From: Paenibacillus hemerocallicola
GTDB lineage: Bacteria > Bacillota > Bacilli > Paenibacillales > NBRC-103111
Assembly (NCBI RefSeq): GCF_006265175.1
Contig: NZ_VDCQ01000001.1
Coordinates: forward strand, 186,001-250,000
DNA length: 64,000 bases
Direction of reading: 5' to 3'
Below the pieces are notes generated by a model. The model searched no databases. It was not told where the DNA came from and worked only from the letters and a program-made list of their open reading frames with translations. Below, piece by piece: positions 56,611 through 64,000 of the stretch. The position numbers and the translations under genes were made by a program. The first letter of the stretch is position 1. Each line of letters opens with the position of its first letter.

Positions 56611-57225
56611 CTATGTATCGATGATAGCTCCGTACGAGCGGGCGAATTGAACGGCTTGGGAGGCGTCCAGCTTCGCTCCCTTGAAATCGATCGATTTGAA
56701 GTCGAGGCCGTCCAATATCGCGCCCCGCAAATCCGTTCCGGTTAACCGGCACTTGGCCAATATGGCGCGGGTCAGATCCGCTTCCCGCAAATCGCTCTTC
56801 TCCAGATTGCATTCGTACAAGTCGGCTTCCCGGAACCTCACTCCCCGCAGCTTTTGCTTATCCAGCCTAGCGCCGCGCAGATTGACGTACGACCAATCGC
56901 CACCGTTGACGGTGATGCCGTCCAACGTGGCTTCGGCGAAGTCGGAGCCGGTCATTTTGCATTCGTCGAACTTCGAGGCGAACAGGTTTGCATGCTGGAA
57001 GCTGCAATTGGTGAAAGCCGACCCGAGATGCAACGATCCGTTCATCAATGCGCCGGTGAAATCGCAGCTGTCGAATGTGCACGATTCCGTATGCCATTCG
57101 GTCAGCGACGAACCGCGAAATCGGCATCTGTGAAACTGAGAGCCCCGCCATACGTCATTATCGGCAGAGAGTGCGATATCGGACAAGTCGGTATCGGTAT
57201 ATCGCGTGTCGGAGTATAGAGTCAT
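56611..57225 (-). CDS. Pentapeptide-repeat protein
   Basis: A 204-residue protein built of A(D/N)LXX-type repeats, for example LRGARLDKQKLRGVRFREAD, followed by LYECNLEKSDLREADLTRAI, forming a right-handed quadrilateral beta-helix. Some members mimic DNA and bind gyrase, but no such role is shown here. ATG 57225 is chosen after AGGAGGTCC; longer upstream starts are rejected. Divergent from thyX, sharing a 114-bp intergenic region. Confidence 0.88.
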   Translation of the reverse strand: MTLYSDTRYTDTDLSDIALSADNDVWRGSQFHRCRFRGSSLTEWHTESCTFDSCDFTGALMNGSLHLGSAFTNCSFQHANLFASKFDECKMTGSDFAEATLDGITVNGGDWSYVNLRGARLDKQKLRGVRFREADLYECNLEKSDLREADLTRAILAKCRLTGTDLRGAILDGLDFKSIDFKGAKLDASQAVQFARSYGAIIDT

Positions 57226-57339
57226 AATTCGGACCTCCTGATGGGAAGATGGAATGATGTACAAAGTAACATAATCCTTTCCGCGACCCGCTGTCAATCG
57301 ATAGTTGCAACCCTTATCAGAATTAAAGGAGAGATCGGC

Positions 57340-58357
57340 GTGTCCATGCTGAAGGTGTTGGATAAAGGCTATGTCAGGCTTGTGAACCATATGGGATCGG
57401 ATTTGAGCGTTGTCAACGCGGCCCGGGTGTCGTACGCGAAGGAATCCAAGGAGCTGAGCGACAAAGACGTCAAGCTGATCAAGTTCCTCGCTCGGGAAGG
57501 GCATACGTCGCCCTTTCGCCATGTCATGCTTCAGTTCGAGGTGTATGCTCCGCTGATGGTGGCCAGACAATGGTGATTATTGTAGAAACCTACAAAATAG
57601 CCCCTTCGATTAGCGATAATCGTATGGAACCGTGTGAATTCAGGGGACGTCTAAGGCCGTCGAGAGCTAGGATAATCCTGAGCCAAGCCCTATAGAAGCA
57701 GGTACTGCCGAAATTGGGGAAGGTGCAACGACTATCCCGAGAGGGAGTAGGGTTCAAGGGAACTCGAAGCGCACGGCATCCCACGCGGATGATGATATAG
57801 TCTGTCCTTATGGGAAACCATAAGAGGCTTACCGGACCCGGGTAAACCGTAACACAAGAGGGAAATACGTAATCGGCTCCGCTCAGCTCGAGGCGACGGG
57901 GGATAGTTTGGATGCATGGAACGAGTCGAGCCGCCGCTACATCACCGAAGAACCGACTTTCTATGTACCCGAGCCCGGCGAGTGGAGAAGCAAGCCGGAA
58001 AACTCCAAGCAAGGGAGCGGGGAGCCGCTGGAGTCGGAGCTCGGCCGGAAACATACCGACGAGCTGATGCGGTACATCGACGCAGGAATCGAAAAATACG
58101 AAGCTGCGCTGGCGGACGGCGTATGTGCCGAGCAGGCAAGGCTCTTTTTGCCGGCATACGGCATGTATGTCCGGTGGTATTGGACGTCTTCGCTGCAAGC
58201 CGTCTGCCATTTCTTGAATCAGCGTCTGGAGCATGACGCCCAGCAGGAAATCCGCCTGTACGCCAAAGCGATTTTGGAGCTGGGCAGGCCATTGTTTCCT
58301 TATTCGCTCGAGGAGCTGCTTAAGAGGGAACATCAGGCGGAATCGAAACAATTGTAA
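57340..58357 (+). CDS. thyX: ThyX: flavin-dependent thymidylate synthase, interrupted by a group I intron
   Basis: Makes dTMP from dUMP using FAD and methylene-tetrahydrofolate. Exon 1 (57340-57574) ends in FRHVMLQFEVYAPLMVARQW and runs into TGA; exon 2 (57861-58357) continues in frame as WKYVIGSAQLEATGDSLDAW, followed by NESSRRYITEEPTFYVP. The two exons join to a 243-residue protein of normal length, with the FRH and WNESSRRY motifs from different exons. Start GTG 57340 is used (ATG 57346 is possible) after AAAGGAGAG. Without splicing only 78 residues are made. Divergent from the pentapeptide protein; terminator at 58388. Confidence 0.92.
57575..57860 (+). ncRNA. Group I self-splicing intron in thyX
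   Basis: A 286-nt insertion between W and K codons of thyX, without any ORF for a homing endonuclease. Conserved group I elements are read directly: AATCCTGAGCCAAGCC (P/Q, 57674-57689), GGAAGGTGCAACGACT (R, 57718-57733) and GATATAGTC (S/P7, 57794-57802), in the right order. The exon ends with T (TGGT) and the intron with G, as the self-splicing mechanism requires. A 5' site 3 nt earlier (after 57571) also keeps frame, giving W rather than WW. The P/Q and R blocks resemble those of cyanobacterial tRNA introns. Splicing itself is inferred. Confidence 0.9.
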
Positions 58358-58387
58358 TCGGCTCGACTGTATCGGGCACAAGTGAAA

Positions 58388-58433
58388 AGAAGGCCTTCTT
58401 CGTGCGGATAAATGCCGCCAAGGGGCCTTTTTG
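58388..58433 (+). terminator. Rho-independent terminator
   Basis: AAGGCC / GGCCTTTTT with an inner TGCGG...CCGCC-like stem; it follows thyX by 31 bp. Confidence 0.75.
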
Positions 58434-58544
58434 TTTAAAGTTAAGGAAACGAGCTCCGGACCGCAACGAAGGTAACCAAGGAATGGCTGCTGCGAAATGC
58501 AGGGAGCATGAGCAGTCCGGAGGATTCAAAAAAAGTGAGAATCT

Positions 58545-58810
58545 TCATTCACGGTTCGCGACCGGGAAACGCAGTATCGTTTTCATAACGGACGGATCGG
58601 CTTTTCGCGGGTCGCATATATAAATCTCATGGTGCAATCCGTTATAGACGAGCCCTTGGTTATCCATGAACGCTTCGATTCGTTTGACGGTATCGGGTTC
58701 GGTCTCAGAGGGCCCGATATGCATCATTTGTACGCAAGCTCGACGGACTCCGGTCTTGTCGGAGCGTTGTAATACGCTTTGTACGTTTTGGTCAAGTCTA
58801 GCTTTGGCAT
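58545..58810 (-). pseudogene. GyrI-like domain protein with internal deletion
   Basis: The start ATG 58810 has a good GAGAGGAG site and reads MPKLDLTKTYKAYYNAPTRP and then ESVELAYK, the normal N-terminus of GyrI-like small-molecule-binding proteins, but stops after 28 codons. In another frame the family C-terminus follows at once: VQMMHIGPSETEPDTVKRIE and HHEIYICDPRKADPSVMKTI, ending at 58545. Family members are about 200 residues, so roughly 110 central codons are missing. It is a clear remnant, not a short gene. Confidence 0.7.
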
Positions 58811-59040
58811 GGACGGGCTCCTCTCCATAATGCTGGGGCATGTTTAGGACACGAGCCCATCTTACTATCGGTTCCCTGACAAAACCGGTCAGCGACTGCC
58901 GGCTCATATGTTCCTATTATTTTTTCTTTCCGTCACTCGACCGTACGGATTGATGTATTATTTGTGACATCGCGATGTGCCGGGGAAGGAGTAGGCGGGT
59001 GACGCGTCGAACTTTTCCTTGTACACGAAGAAAGGAATGA

Positions 59041-59358
59041 ATGACGGCGATGGGAAACGTATTTCACGCTTTTGATCACCAATATGAGCTGTATGTCGAG
59101 GAAACCGCGGCACGAAGATATCATGTCATCATTAATATTTACTCGGAAGCAGAACCTATTGTGCTGCACGCCTATCCGAATAAGGATGATGCGATTGCAG
59201 CAGCGCAGACATTCCCGAAGCTGTACCGGACGGCTCAGCAAAGAGGGTTCCGTTTGGCGGGGCAATATTTCGAGCATGCCGACGGAAGATCGGTGCATGT
59301 CTCGTTTGCGATGGAGCCGGGTACGACTCCCGACAAATTTATGAAGGTTTTGTTATGA
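59041..59358 (+). CDS. Hypothetical small protein
   Basis: A 105-residue soluble protein, MTAMGNVFHAFDHQYELYVE, rich in aromatic residues and with YHVIINIYSEAEPIV. No family recognised; no signal peptide. GAAAGGA lies 5 nt before ATG 59041 (59050 is an alternative). A terminator follows. Confidence 0.55.
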   Translation: MTAMGNVFHAFDHQYELYVEETAARRYHVIINIYSEAEPIVLHAYPNKDDAIAAAQTFPKLYRTAQQRGFRLAGQYFEHADGRSVHVSFAMEPGTTPDKFMKVLL

Positions 59359-59391
59359 GGGTTAATCATTAATGCCATTAACTATTTGGCA

Positions 59392-59416
59392 TGGACCGTC
59401 CCCGGCGGTCTTTTTT
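59392..59416 (+). terminator. Rho-independent terminator
   Basis: GACCG / CGGTC stem with a short GC-rich loop and six T. Confidence 0.75.
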
Positions 59417-59512
59417 GTCGTATAGATTTACAAGTTTCGGGGTCCCCGCAAATCACCTGGACTAGCATCGGAGCAAAAGCCCGACTTTGTGGGGATATTT
59501 TGTCGTATAGAT
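59413..59512. repeat. Hairpin element bracketed by 15-bp direct repeats
   Basis: TTTTGTCGTATAGAT occurs at 59413-59427 and again at 59498-59512. Between the copies CCCCGCAAA (59444-59452) pairs with TTTGTGGGG (59486-59494). The unit lies just after the ubiB-like gene on the minus strand, where it may also act as terminator. Its regular structure suggests a dispersed non-coding repeat; copies elsewhere cannot be checked here. Confidence 0.55.
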
Positions 59513-59517
59513 CTTAA

Positions 59518-61188
59518 TTAGAATCTTCCCGACTTAAAAATGGAATGAATCAGCCATACGACGAGAAATATCGCGATGACGAATCCGATCTCCAGGGCGG
59601 GAATGTGCCACAGCATGCTGGCCTGCCGGTTTAACGACGAGCCGATGATCAGCCCGGTCATAATAATGCTGAACGACAGCAGTACGATGCTGAACGAAAT
59701 CCGATTAATGATCCGGTCCAGCTTTCTTAAAAATTTATCGAAATCCGGTACGGCGATTTCCAGCCGCCCTCTTTTGAGCACGGTTACGATTTCGCTCAGC
59801 TGCTTCGGCAAATGGACCAGCAATTCTCCATAATCGGCAATCTGTTCCTTGACCCAGTCGGCTACCTTGCCAGGCCGCAGCTGTTCCAACAGCAGACGTT
59901 TGCCGAACGGCTCGGCAATTCGCAGGATGCTGATATCGGGGTCCAACTGCTCCACCAAGCCTTCGATCGTTATCAATGTTTTGCCTACGAGTATAAAATC
60001 GGTCGGGATCCGGATATGGTGACGGTAAGCCACATCAAACAGATCGTTGACCGCCTCGCCAAGACTGATGTCGCTAAAAGGAACGCCGACATACTTGTCC
60101 CGCAGCCGATCGACATCGCGCCGCAAGTGCTGCATATCGACCTGTTCCGTAACCAGACCCATTCGCAAGACGGATTTGATGACCCCCGCAGTGCTTTGGC
60201 GCATTAATGCAATAATGAGAGCGGCAAAATGCTGTTTCATCTCCGGCGTCAGCCGGCCGACCATGCCGAAATCGAGAAAGGCGATTATTTCGCCGGGCAG
60301 CACCATCAGATTGCCCGGGTGAGGGTCCGCATGAAAGAAGCCGTCGATAAAGATTTGCTGAAGGATGGCCTGCATCAATTTCTCCGCTATGCTTTTCGGA
60401 TCATAGCCTCTTGCTCGCAATTGCTCGGGCTGATTTAATTTCGTTCCATCCAAAAACTCCATCGTCATCAGCTTTTTTGAGCTGTACTCCCCATATATTC
60501 GGGGGATGCGGATGCGCGTATGCGGGAGGGTTTGTTTATACAGCGTTTCCGTATTTCTCGCTTCGACGGTATAGTCCAGCTCTTCGATCAACGATTTGCC
60601 GAAGCTGTCGATCATGTTCCTCAGTTGAAATCGTTTTGCCCATTCGAAGCGTGCTTCGGCCAAAACAGCCAAGTTTTGCAGTATGGCCAAATCGGTACGG
60701 ACCGTATAGTCGATTCCGGGACGCTGGATTTTAACCGCCACCCGTTCGCCGGAATGCAGCGTTCCGATATGGACCTGACCGATCGACGCCGCGGCTACCG
60801 GCTCGGTATCGAATGAAGTGAAGGCCTGCTCCAGCTCGATGCCAAGCTCGGCTTGGGCAATAGCGCGGACTTCATGGAAGGAGAAGGGGAGGACGTTGTC
60901 CTGCAACTTCTCCAATTCCTTCAAGATGGAAGGGGGAATCAGATCGGAGCGGGTACTGGCGATTTGCCCGAGCTTCACGAAGGTCGGACCGAGCTCTTCG
61001 ATGACGTGGCGGATGCGTTCCCCGACCGTTTTTCGATCGGCTTTGGCGGAGGTCCAGCCCATTCGTTCCGGTATGGATAACAAATGGAAAATGTCCATTT
61101 CCTCGACAACGAAGCCGAATCCGTGGCGCGTGAGGGCCATAGCGATGTCCCTGTACCGATTGATATGACGAAGCCTTCGGCCGATCAC
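59518..61188 (-). CDS. AarF/UbiB/ABC1-family atypical kinase
   Basis: A 556-residue membrane-associated protein-kinase-like ATPase linked to quinone or lipid metabolism. The family signature is KLGQIASTRSDLIPP, then ASIGQVHIGTLHSGERVAVK (A-rich P-loop and Lys), FFHADPHPGNLMVLPGE and FLDFGMVGRL (metal site). Two C-terminal membrane helices (FSIVLLSFSIIMTGLIIGSS and GFVIAIFLVVWLI) end the protein. A phasin-like gene lies 24 bp upstream on the same strand, an arrangement common in Bacillales. Confidence 0.92.
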   Translation of the reverse strand: MIGRRLRHINRYRDIAMALTRHGFGFVVEEMDIFHLLSIPERMGWTSAKADRKTVGERIRHVIEELGPTFVKLGQIASTRSDLIPPSILKELEKLQDNVLPFSFHEVRAIAQAELGIELEQAFTSFDTEPVAAASIGQVHIGTLHSGERVAVKIQRPGIDYTVRTDLAILQNLAVLAEARFEWAKRFQLRNMIDSFGKSLIEELDYTVEARNTETLYKQTLPHTRIRIPRIYGEYSSKKLMTMEFLDGTKLNQPEQLRARGYDPKSIAEKLMQAILQQIFIDGFFHADPHPGNLMVLPGEIIAFLDFGMVGRLTPEMKQHFAALIIALMRQSTAGVIKSVLRMGLVTEQVDMQHLRRDVDRLRDKYVGVPFSDISLGEAVNDLFDVAYRHHIRIPTDFILVGKTLITIEGLVEQLDPDISILRIAEPFGKRLLLEQLRPGKVADWVKEQIADYGELLVHLPKQLSEIVTVLKRGRLEIAVPDFDKFLRKLDRIINRISFSIVLLSFSIIMTGLIIGSSLNRQASMLWHIPALEIGFVIAIFLVVWLIHSIFKSGRF

Positions 61189-61212
61189 AAACGCAGCACT
61201 CCTTTCCGGGCA

Positions 61213-61515
61213 TTATTGGCTATCCGACTGCCGGGCTTCCAATTGGTCCAAACGCCGCTCCAGTCTCTCGATGTCCTGCTTGGTCGCCACATGGAGCTCG
61301 TCAAGCAGCTTGAGCATATTTTCTTTGACGACCCGTTTCATTTCTTCTTTCTGATCTTCGCCTTTCTCGATTAAGCGCGTAACCAGCTCTTTCGATTCCG
61401 ATGGCGCTATTTCGCCCTTTCTCACCAACTCGTCTACGACCTGCTCGATCTTTTCTTTGCCCATGATCGTAATGCCGATCCCCAGCGACATCGCTTTTCT
61501 GATTAAATCGCTCAT
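61213..61515 (-). CDS. Phasin-like / PHA-regulator-type small protein
   Basis: A 100-residue helical protein, MSDLIRKAMSLGIGITIMGK, then EKIEQVVDELVRKGEIA and a heptad C-terminus ATKQDIERLERRLDQLEA. This matches the phasin-like family often placed next to ubiB-type genes. GGAGGTTGATACGG precedes ATG 61515; an upstream TTG at 61524 overlaps this. Likely co-transcribed with the AarF/UbiB gene. Confidence 0.82.
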   Translation of the reverse strand: MSDLIRKAMSLGIGITIMGKEKIEQVVDELVRKGEIAPSESKELVTRLIEKGEDQKEEMKRVVKENMLKLLDELHVATKQDIERLERRLDQLEARQSDSQ

Positions 61516-61666
61516 CCGTATCAACCTCCATTCCGTTGCCGTCTAGTACTGGGTTGCCCATCTTTATGGGAAATTATGAATATGGGAGGCGTATTTTAAA
61601 TTTATTAATGGCATTAACTATTTAGCGTTGCAGTATCGTATTATCGTGGATTCAACCGTGCTCGGG

Positions 61667-61878
61667 GTAAGCGTAATACCCTACACACCTTCAAGAATTC
61701 AAATTTACGTGAGAGAACGAGAGCAGCCTAATCCAATCGGAGGTGCCCTGTGACCACTATAGAACAGCGTCGCCAAGAATGGACAGCCCGTATCGCGGAC
61801 TACAAAGCAAGTGGGCTTACAATGTCAGCGTGCTGCGATGCTCATTATGTTACAAAGGACTGTAAAACAGGATATTAA
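61667..61878 (+). mobile_element. IS66-family left-end remnant with truncated tnpA
   Basis: GTAAGCG at 61667-61673 is the usual start of IS66 terminal repeats. It is followed by a GTG-started 42-residue frame (61750-61878), MTTIEQRRQEWTARIADYKA then SGLTMSACCDAHYVT, which matches the N-terminus of the IS66 TnpA-like accessory protein and then breaks off into unrelated sequence ending KDCKTGY. No tnpB, transposase or right end is seen, so only about 210 bp remain. Confidence 0.7.
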
Positions 61879-61890
61879 TACAAAACATAA

Positions 61891-61920
61891 GCCATGCGAG
61901 AGAAATCGGCGCATGGCTTT
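61891..61920. terminator. Hairpin terminator of the RCC1-like gene
   Basis: GCCATGCG / CGCATGGC with a 11-nt loop. It lies just past the minus-strand RCC1-like stop; the T tract on the minus strand is weak. Confidence 0.5.
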
Positions 61921-61950
61921 CAATATTATATGTATTATTAAGATTGAAAA

Positions 61951-62787
61951 CTAATTGCCGGGCAGTTGGATGCCGCGCCAGCCGCTTACATTGCATTGGC
62001 CTTCATGATTTCGACCCACAGCAACCACCGTGCCGTCCGATTTAAGACCGACGGAATGAGAGCAACCCGCCACAACCGCCACAATATCGCGCCAGCCACT
62101 TATATTGCATTGGCCATGCTCATTCCAACCCGCAGCCGCCACAGTACCGTCCGATTTAAGGCCGATGGTATGATTACTACCCGCCGCTATCGCCACAATA
62201 CCGCGCCAGTCGCTAACATCACATTGGTCGCGCTTATTCCAACCCACAGCCGCCACCGTGCCGTCCGATTTAAGCCCGACGGTATGCCAGTCACCCGCCG
62301 CAACCGCCACAATATCACGCCAACCGCTTACATTGCATTGGCCTTCATGATTTCGACCCATAGCCGCCACCGTGCCATCCGATTTAAGCCCGACGGTACG
62401 ACGCCAACCTGCCGCCACCGCCACCATATCGCGCCAGCCGCTTACATCGCATTGGTCATGCTTATTCCAACCCACAGCCGCCACCGTGCCGTCCGATTTA
62501 AGCCCGATTGTATGAGCATTGCCCGTATGAGCATTACCCGCCGCAACCGCCACCATATCGCGCCAGCTGCTTACATCACATTGGCCATATTTATTATCAC
62601 CCATAGCCGTCACCGTGCCGTCCGATTTAAGACCGACGGTATGACGATAACCTGCCGCTATGGTATCTTTAGGCCACCGTTTCACCGTTAACGCCGCCTG
62701 CGGCGCGGTTGGTTGAAGGGGCTGCAACCCGGGTGCGGTTTCTGGCCTTTCCTCAAACTTCAACGCCTCGGCACCAGTGTGTCGCAT
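61951..62787 (-). CDS. RCC1-like repeat protein (probably N-terminally damaged)
   Basis: A 278-residue protein made of six nearly identical 38-residue repeats such as TVGLKSDGTVAAMGRNHEGQ followed by CNVSGWRDIVAVAAGDWH. The repeats are 114 bp each and recall RCC1 blades (beta-propeller). The first repeat has a 5-residue duplication (TGNAH). The ATG at 62787 has no ribosome site. A good one (AAGGGGGA) precedes ATG 62810 in another frame, which reads METVAAKRC and stops after 16 codons. A one-base shift would join this start to the repeats, so the gene may be broken. Function unknown. Confidence 0.6.
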   Translation of the reverse strand: MRHTGAEALKFEERPETAPGLQPLQPTAPQAALTVKRWPKDTIAAGYRHTVGLKSDGTVTAMGDNKYGQCDVSSWRDMVAVAAGNAHTGNAHTIGLKSDGTVAAVGWNKHDQCDVSGWRDMVAVAAGWRRTVGLKSDGTVAAMGRNHEGQCNVSGWRDIVAVAAGDWHTVGLKSDGTVAAVGWNKRDQCDVSDWRGIVAIAAGSNHTIGLKSDGTVAAAGWNEHGQCNISGWRDIVAVVAGCSHSVGLKSDGTVVAVGRNHEGQCNVSGWRGIQLPGN

Positions 62788-62810
62788 CTTTTGGCCGCAA
62801 CGGTTTCCAT

Positions 62811-63200
62811 AATCGAATCCCCCTTAATTCATAATTTTATTGATAGTATTGCAGAACCTTCACGAATTTTCAACAGCATTTCTCCTTGTTTTCCTAAGAC
62901 GAAGCCCCGACAATTGACTAATCTTCATAAGTTGCAATCTCCTCTGACAACTTAATCTATGGCGGCGTCGCTAACGAAACTGATTAAATACTTCTCAACC
63001 CGCTCGGCCAACTGCTCTGCAGTATTCGCGCACGGCTGTAACCGTTGCGCCAAGCGCGTCCGGGGTGTAAGCAATCCCGCTGCGGCATCATACCGTGTAC
63101 CCAGTAAGGTTCAATTTATGTCCTGAGAAGCAAAAAAAGCCCTTGGAAGGGCCGGAGACTGTCAATGAAACTTAAGTCGGAGCATATAGGAAATGCAGGA
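62811..63200. other. Gap with gene remnants on the minus strand
   Basis: About 390 bp. On the minus strand a startless frame at 62952-63107 reads GTRYDAAAGLLTPRTRLAQR then LQPCANTAEQLAERVEKYL and ends at TAA. After it come two tiny frames with ribosome sites, MKISQLSGLRLRKTRRNAVE at 62860-62928 and MLLKIREGSAILSIKL at 62829-62879. All look like debris of a former gene set; none is a convincing gene. Confidence 0.4.
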
Positions 63201-63665
63201 TCATGCCTGTAGGGCGGGAATCCCGCTTGCCGCGGAAACTTTATAGAAGCTCTCGATCTCTTCGTCGGTACTGAAACTGCAGCTGGTTAGCTTGGTTGCG
63301 TGTCGCAGCTTGATATTAAGCATGTTGATATTTTGCAGAAGAGCTTGGCGTTCGTTTTCGTCCAAAGAAAACACGACGCCATACTCATACACTGTATCGG
63401 AATGGGATGATTTTCTGACGAGCGTCCCCAAGCATCTATGCTCCGAATGGAACAGGGTGAACCGGAATTCCAGCAGCAGGTCAGGCGTCACCGGGAAATT
63501 GTGATGGGCATGAATTCGCATCCCGCCCGCCCCGAGATCGAGCATGAACACCAGAGCAAGCTTGGAATCGAGCTTCTTCTCGTTCAAGCCGACGATCTTC
63601 AGTGTACCGGTCAATGGGGCGGACAGCGATAGGCGGTAAAAGTTGCGTTTATTATCGGGCGTCAT
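63201..63665 (-). CDS. PilZ-domain protein (c-di-GMP effector candidate)
   Basis: A 154-residue protein with one PilZ domain: RxxxR in KRNFYRLSL (about 6-14) and DLGAGGMRIHAH in place of the usual DxSxxG. FEFRFTLFHSE-like strands and a C-terminal helix follow. The binding of c-di-GMP is expected from RxxxR but the second motif has Gly for Ser, so affinity may be altered. ATG 63665 follows AAAGGGAAAG. Divergent from hrpB. Confidence 0.85.
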   Translation of the reverse strand: MTPDNKRNFYRLSLSAPLTGTLKIVGLNEKKLDSKLALVFMLDLGAGGMRIHAHHNFPVTPDLLLEFRFTLFHSEHRCLGTLVRKSSHSDTVYEYGVVFSLDENERQALLQNINMLNIKLRHATKLTSCSFSTDEEIESFYKVSAASGIPALQA

Positions 63666-63818
63666 CGTAATCTTTCCCTTTCTTCGGTATAGCTCCATTA
63701 TACAATAAACGGGCACGTCCCGGGAAAGCTTGAACGAACCGGATCGGCTTATGTATACTTTTGTATAGAAGAATGGTTTGCCTGCGTTGGCAGGATGCCG
63801 TATTGGGGGAGAAACGAT

Positions 63819-64000
63819 GTGACCGTATTTCCGATCGATTCCGCACTGCCGGAATTGAAGCATCATCTGCACCAGCACCGAAGTGCGGTGCTCGTCGCTC
63901 AGCCCGGAGCCGGTAAAACGACGCGCGTACCTCTGGCTCTCTTGGAGGAGCCATGGCTCGCCGGACGACGGATTGTCATGCTGGAGCCCAGGCGGCTGGC
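63819..64000 (+). CDS. hrpB: HrpB: ATP-dependent DEAH-box helicase, N-terminus only
   Basis: The frame stays open to the window end. It starts at GTG 63819 after GGGGGAG and reads MTVFPIDSALPELKHHLHQH, then AVLVAQPGAGKTTRVPLALL (Walker A) and IVMLEPRRLA (motif Ia). This opening is the hallmark of HrpB-type helicases, usually about 820-840 residues; the rest lies outside. RNA-processing role is inferred from family. Confidence 0.88.
   Translation, partial: MTVFPIDSALPELKHHLHQHRSAVLVAQPGAGKTTRVPLALLEEPWLAGRRIVMLEPRRL

Noticed and set aside
58545-58907. A 120-residue minus-strand frame as an intact gene
   Set aside because: The first half is out-of-frame readthrough of the GyrI-like N-terminus; only the C-terminal 60 residues are real family sequence.
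61966-62691. A 241-residue plus-strand frame opposite the RCC1-like gene
   Set aside because: It is the antisense of the repeated blocks; its own repeats are low-complexity (Arg/His/Thr) and it lacks a ribosome site.
61951-62787. Regular 114-bp repeats as a possible CRISPR array
   Set aside because: Units are protein-coding and in phase (38 codons), with variation at third positions and no 25-40 nt repeat/unique spacer alternation or cas genes.

Overview
The window looks like a chromosome segment of a spore-forming Paenibacillaceae bacterium (Paenibacillus or Cohnella type). The evidence is an alpha/beta small acid-soluble spore protein, a YhfH-family zinc peptide, the Bacillus-style fadN-fadA-fadE operon, HelD, NrdI-NrdE-NrdF, a copper-amine-oxidase-N domain protein, LplB/YtcP-type sugar permeases, strong AGGAGG ribosome sites with frequent GTG/TTG starts, and moderately high GC.

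Layout. 1-7734: fatty acid beta-oxidation (membrane Fe-S oxidoreductase, FadN, FadA, FadE, thioesterase). 7735-8520: a decayed coiled-coil gene and a YhfH peptide. 8691-12425: a deacetylase-like protein, then a cre site and two sugar-type ABC permeases with no binding protein. 12665-21751: a run of catabolic genes (D-threonine-aldolase/D-serine-dehydratase-fold PLP enzyme, RidA, M20 and M81 peptidases, class III aminotransferase, SDR, IclR regulator, amidohydrolase, FAH hydrolase) that looks like an uncharacterised amino-acid or peptide-like degradation pathway. 21877-27049: membrane peptide, Nudix, hemolysin III, MBL hydrolase, HelD. 27358-40764: mixed metabolic and regulatory genes (sugar isomerase plus RpiR regulator, AraC, M55 peptidase, DegT aminotransferase, three tiny genes, UPF0173, ABC ATPase, SDR, esterase, 2-hydroxyacid dehydrogenase, cysteine-dioxygenase-like cupin).

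40959-44792 is a cobalamin riboswitch followed by nrdI-nrdE-nrdF: a B12-independent class Ib ribonucleotide reductase placed under B12 control. 44911-54116 holds a coiled-coil membrane protein, zinc-ribbon and CBS proteins, two overlapping FAD-protein genes with an AraC regulator, a solute-binding lipoprotein, the spore protein and a second DegT aminotransferase. 54338-55425 is a saccharopine-dehydrogenase-like gene split by a -1 frameshift exactly at a GGGAAAA slippery heptamer.

The most striking object is at 57340-58357: thyX (flavin-dependent thymidylate synthase) is interrupted by a compact group I intron of about 286-289 nt with no homing endonuclease. The last part (58358-63200) is a wear zone: a GyrI-like gene with an internal deletion, a hairpin element bracketed by 15-bp direct repeats, the UbiB-like kinase and phasin-like pair, the left end of an IS66 element, and an RCC1-repeat protein whose natural start is out of frame. 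The window closes with a PilZ protein and the start of hrpB.
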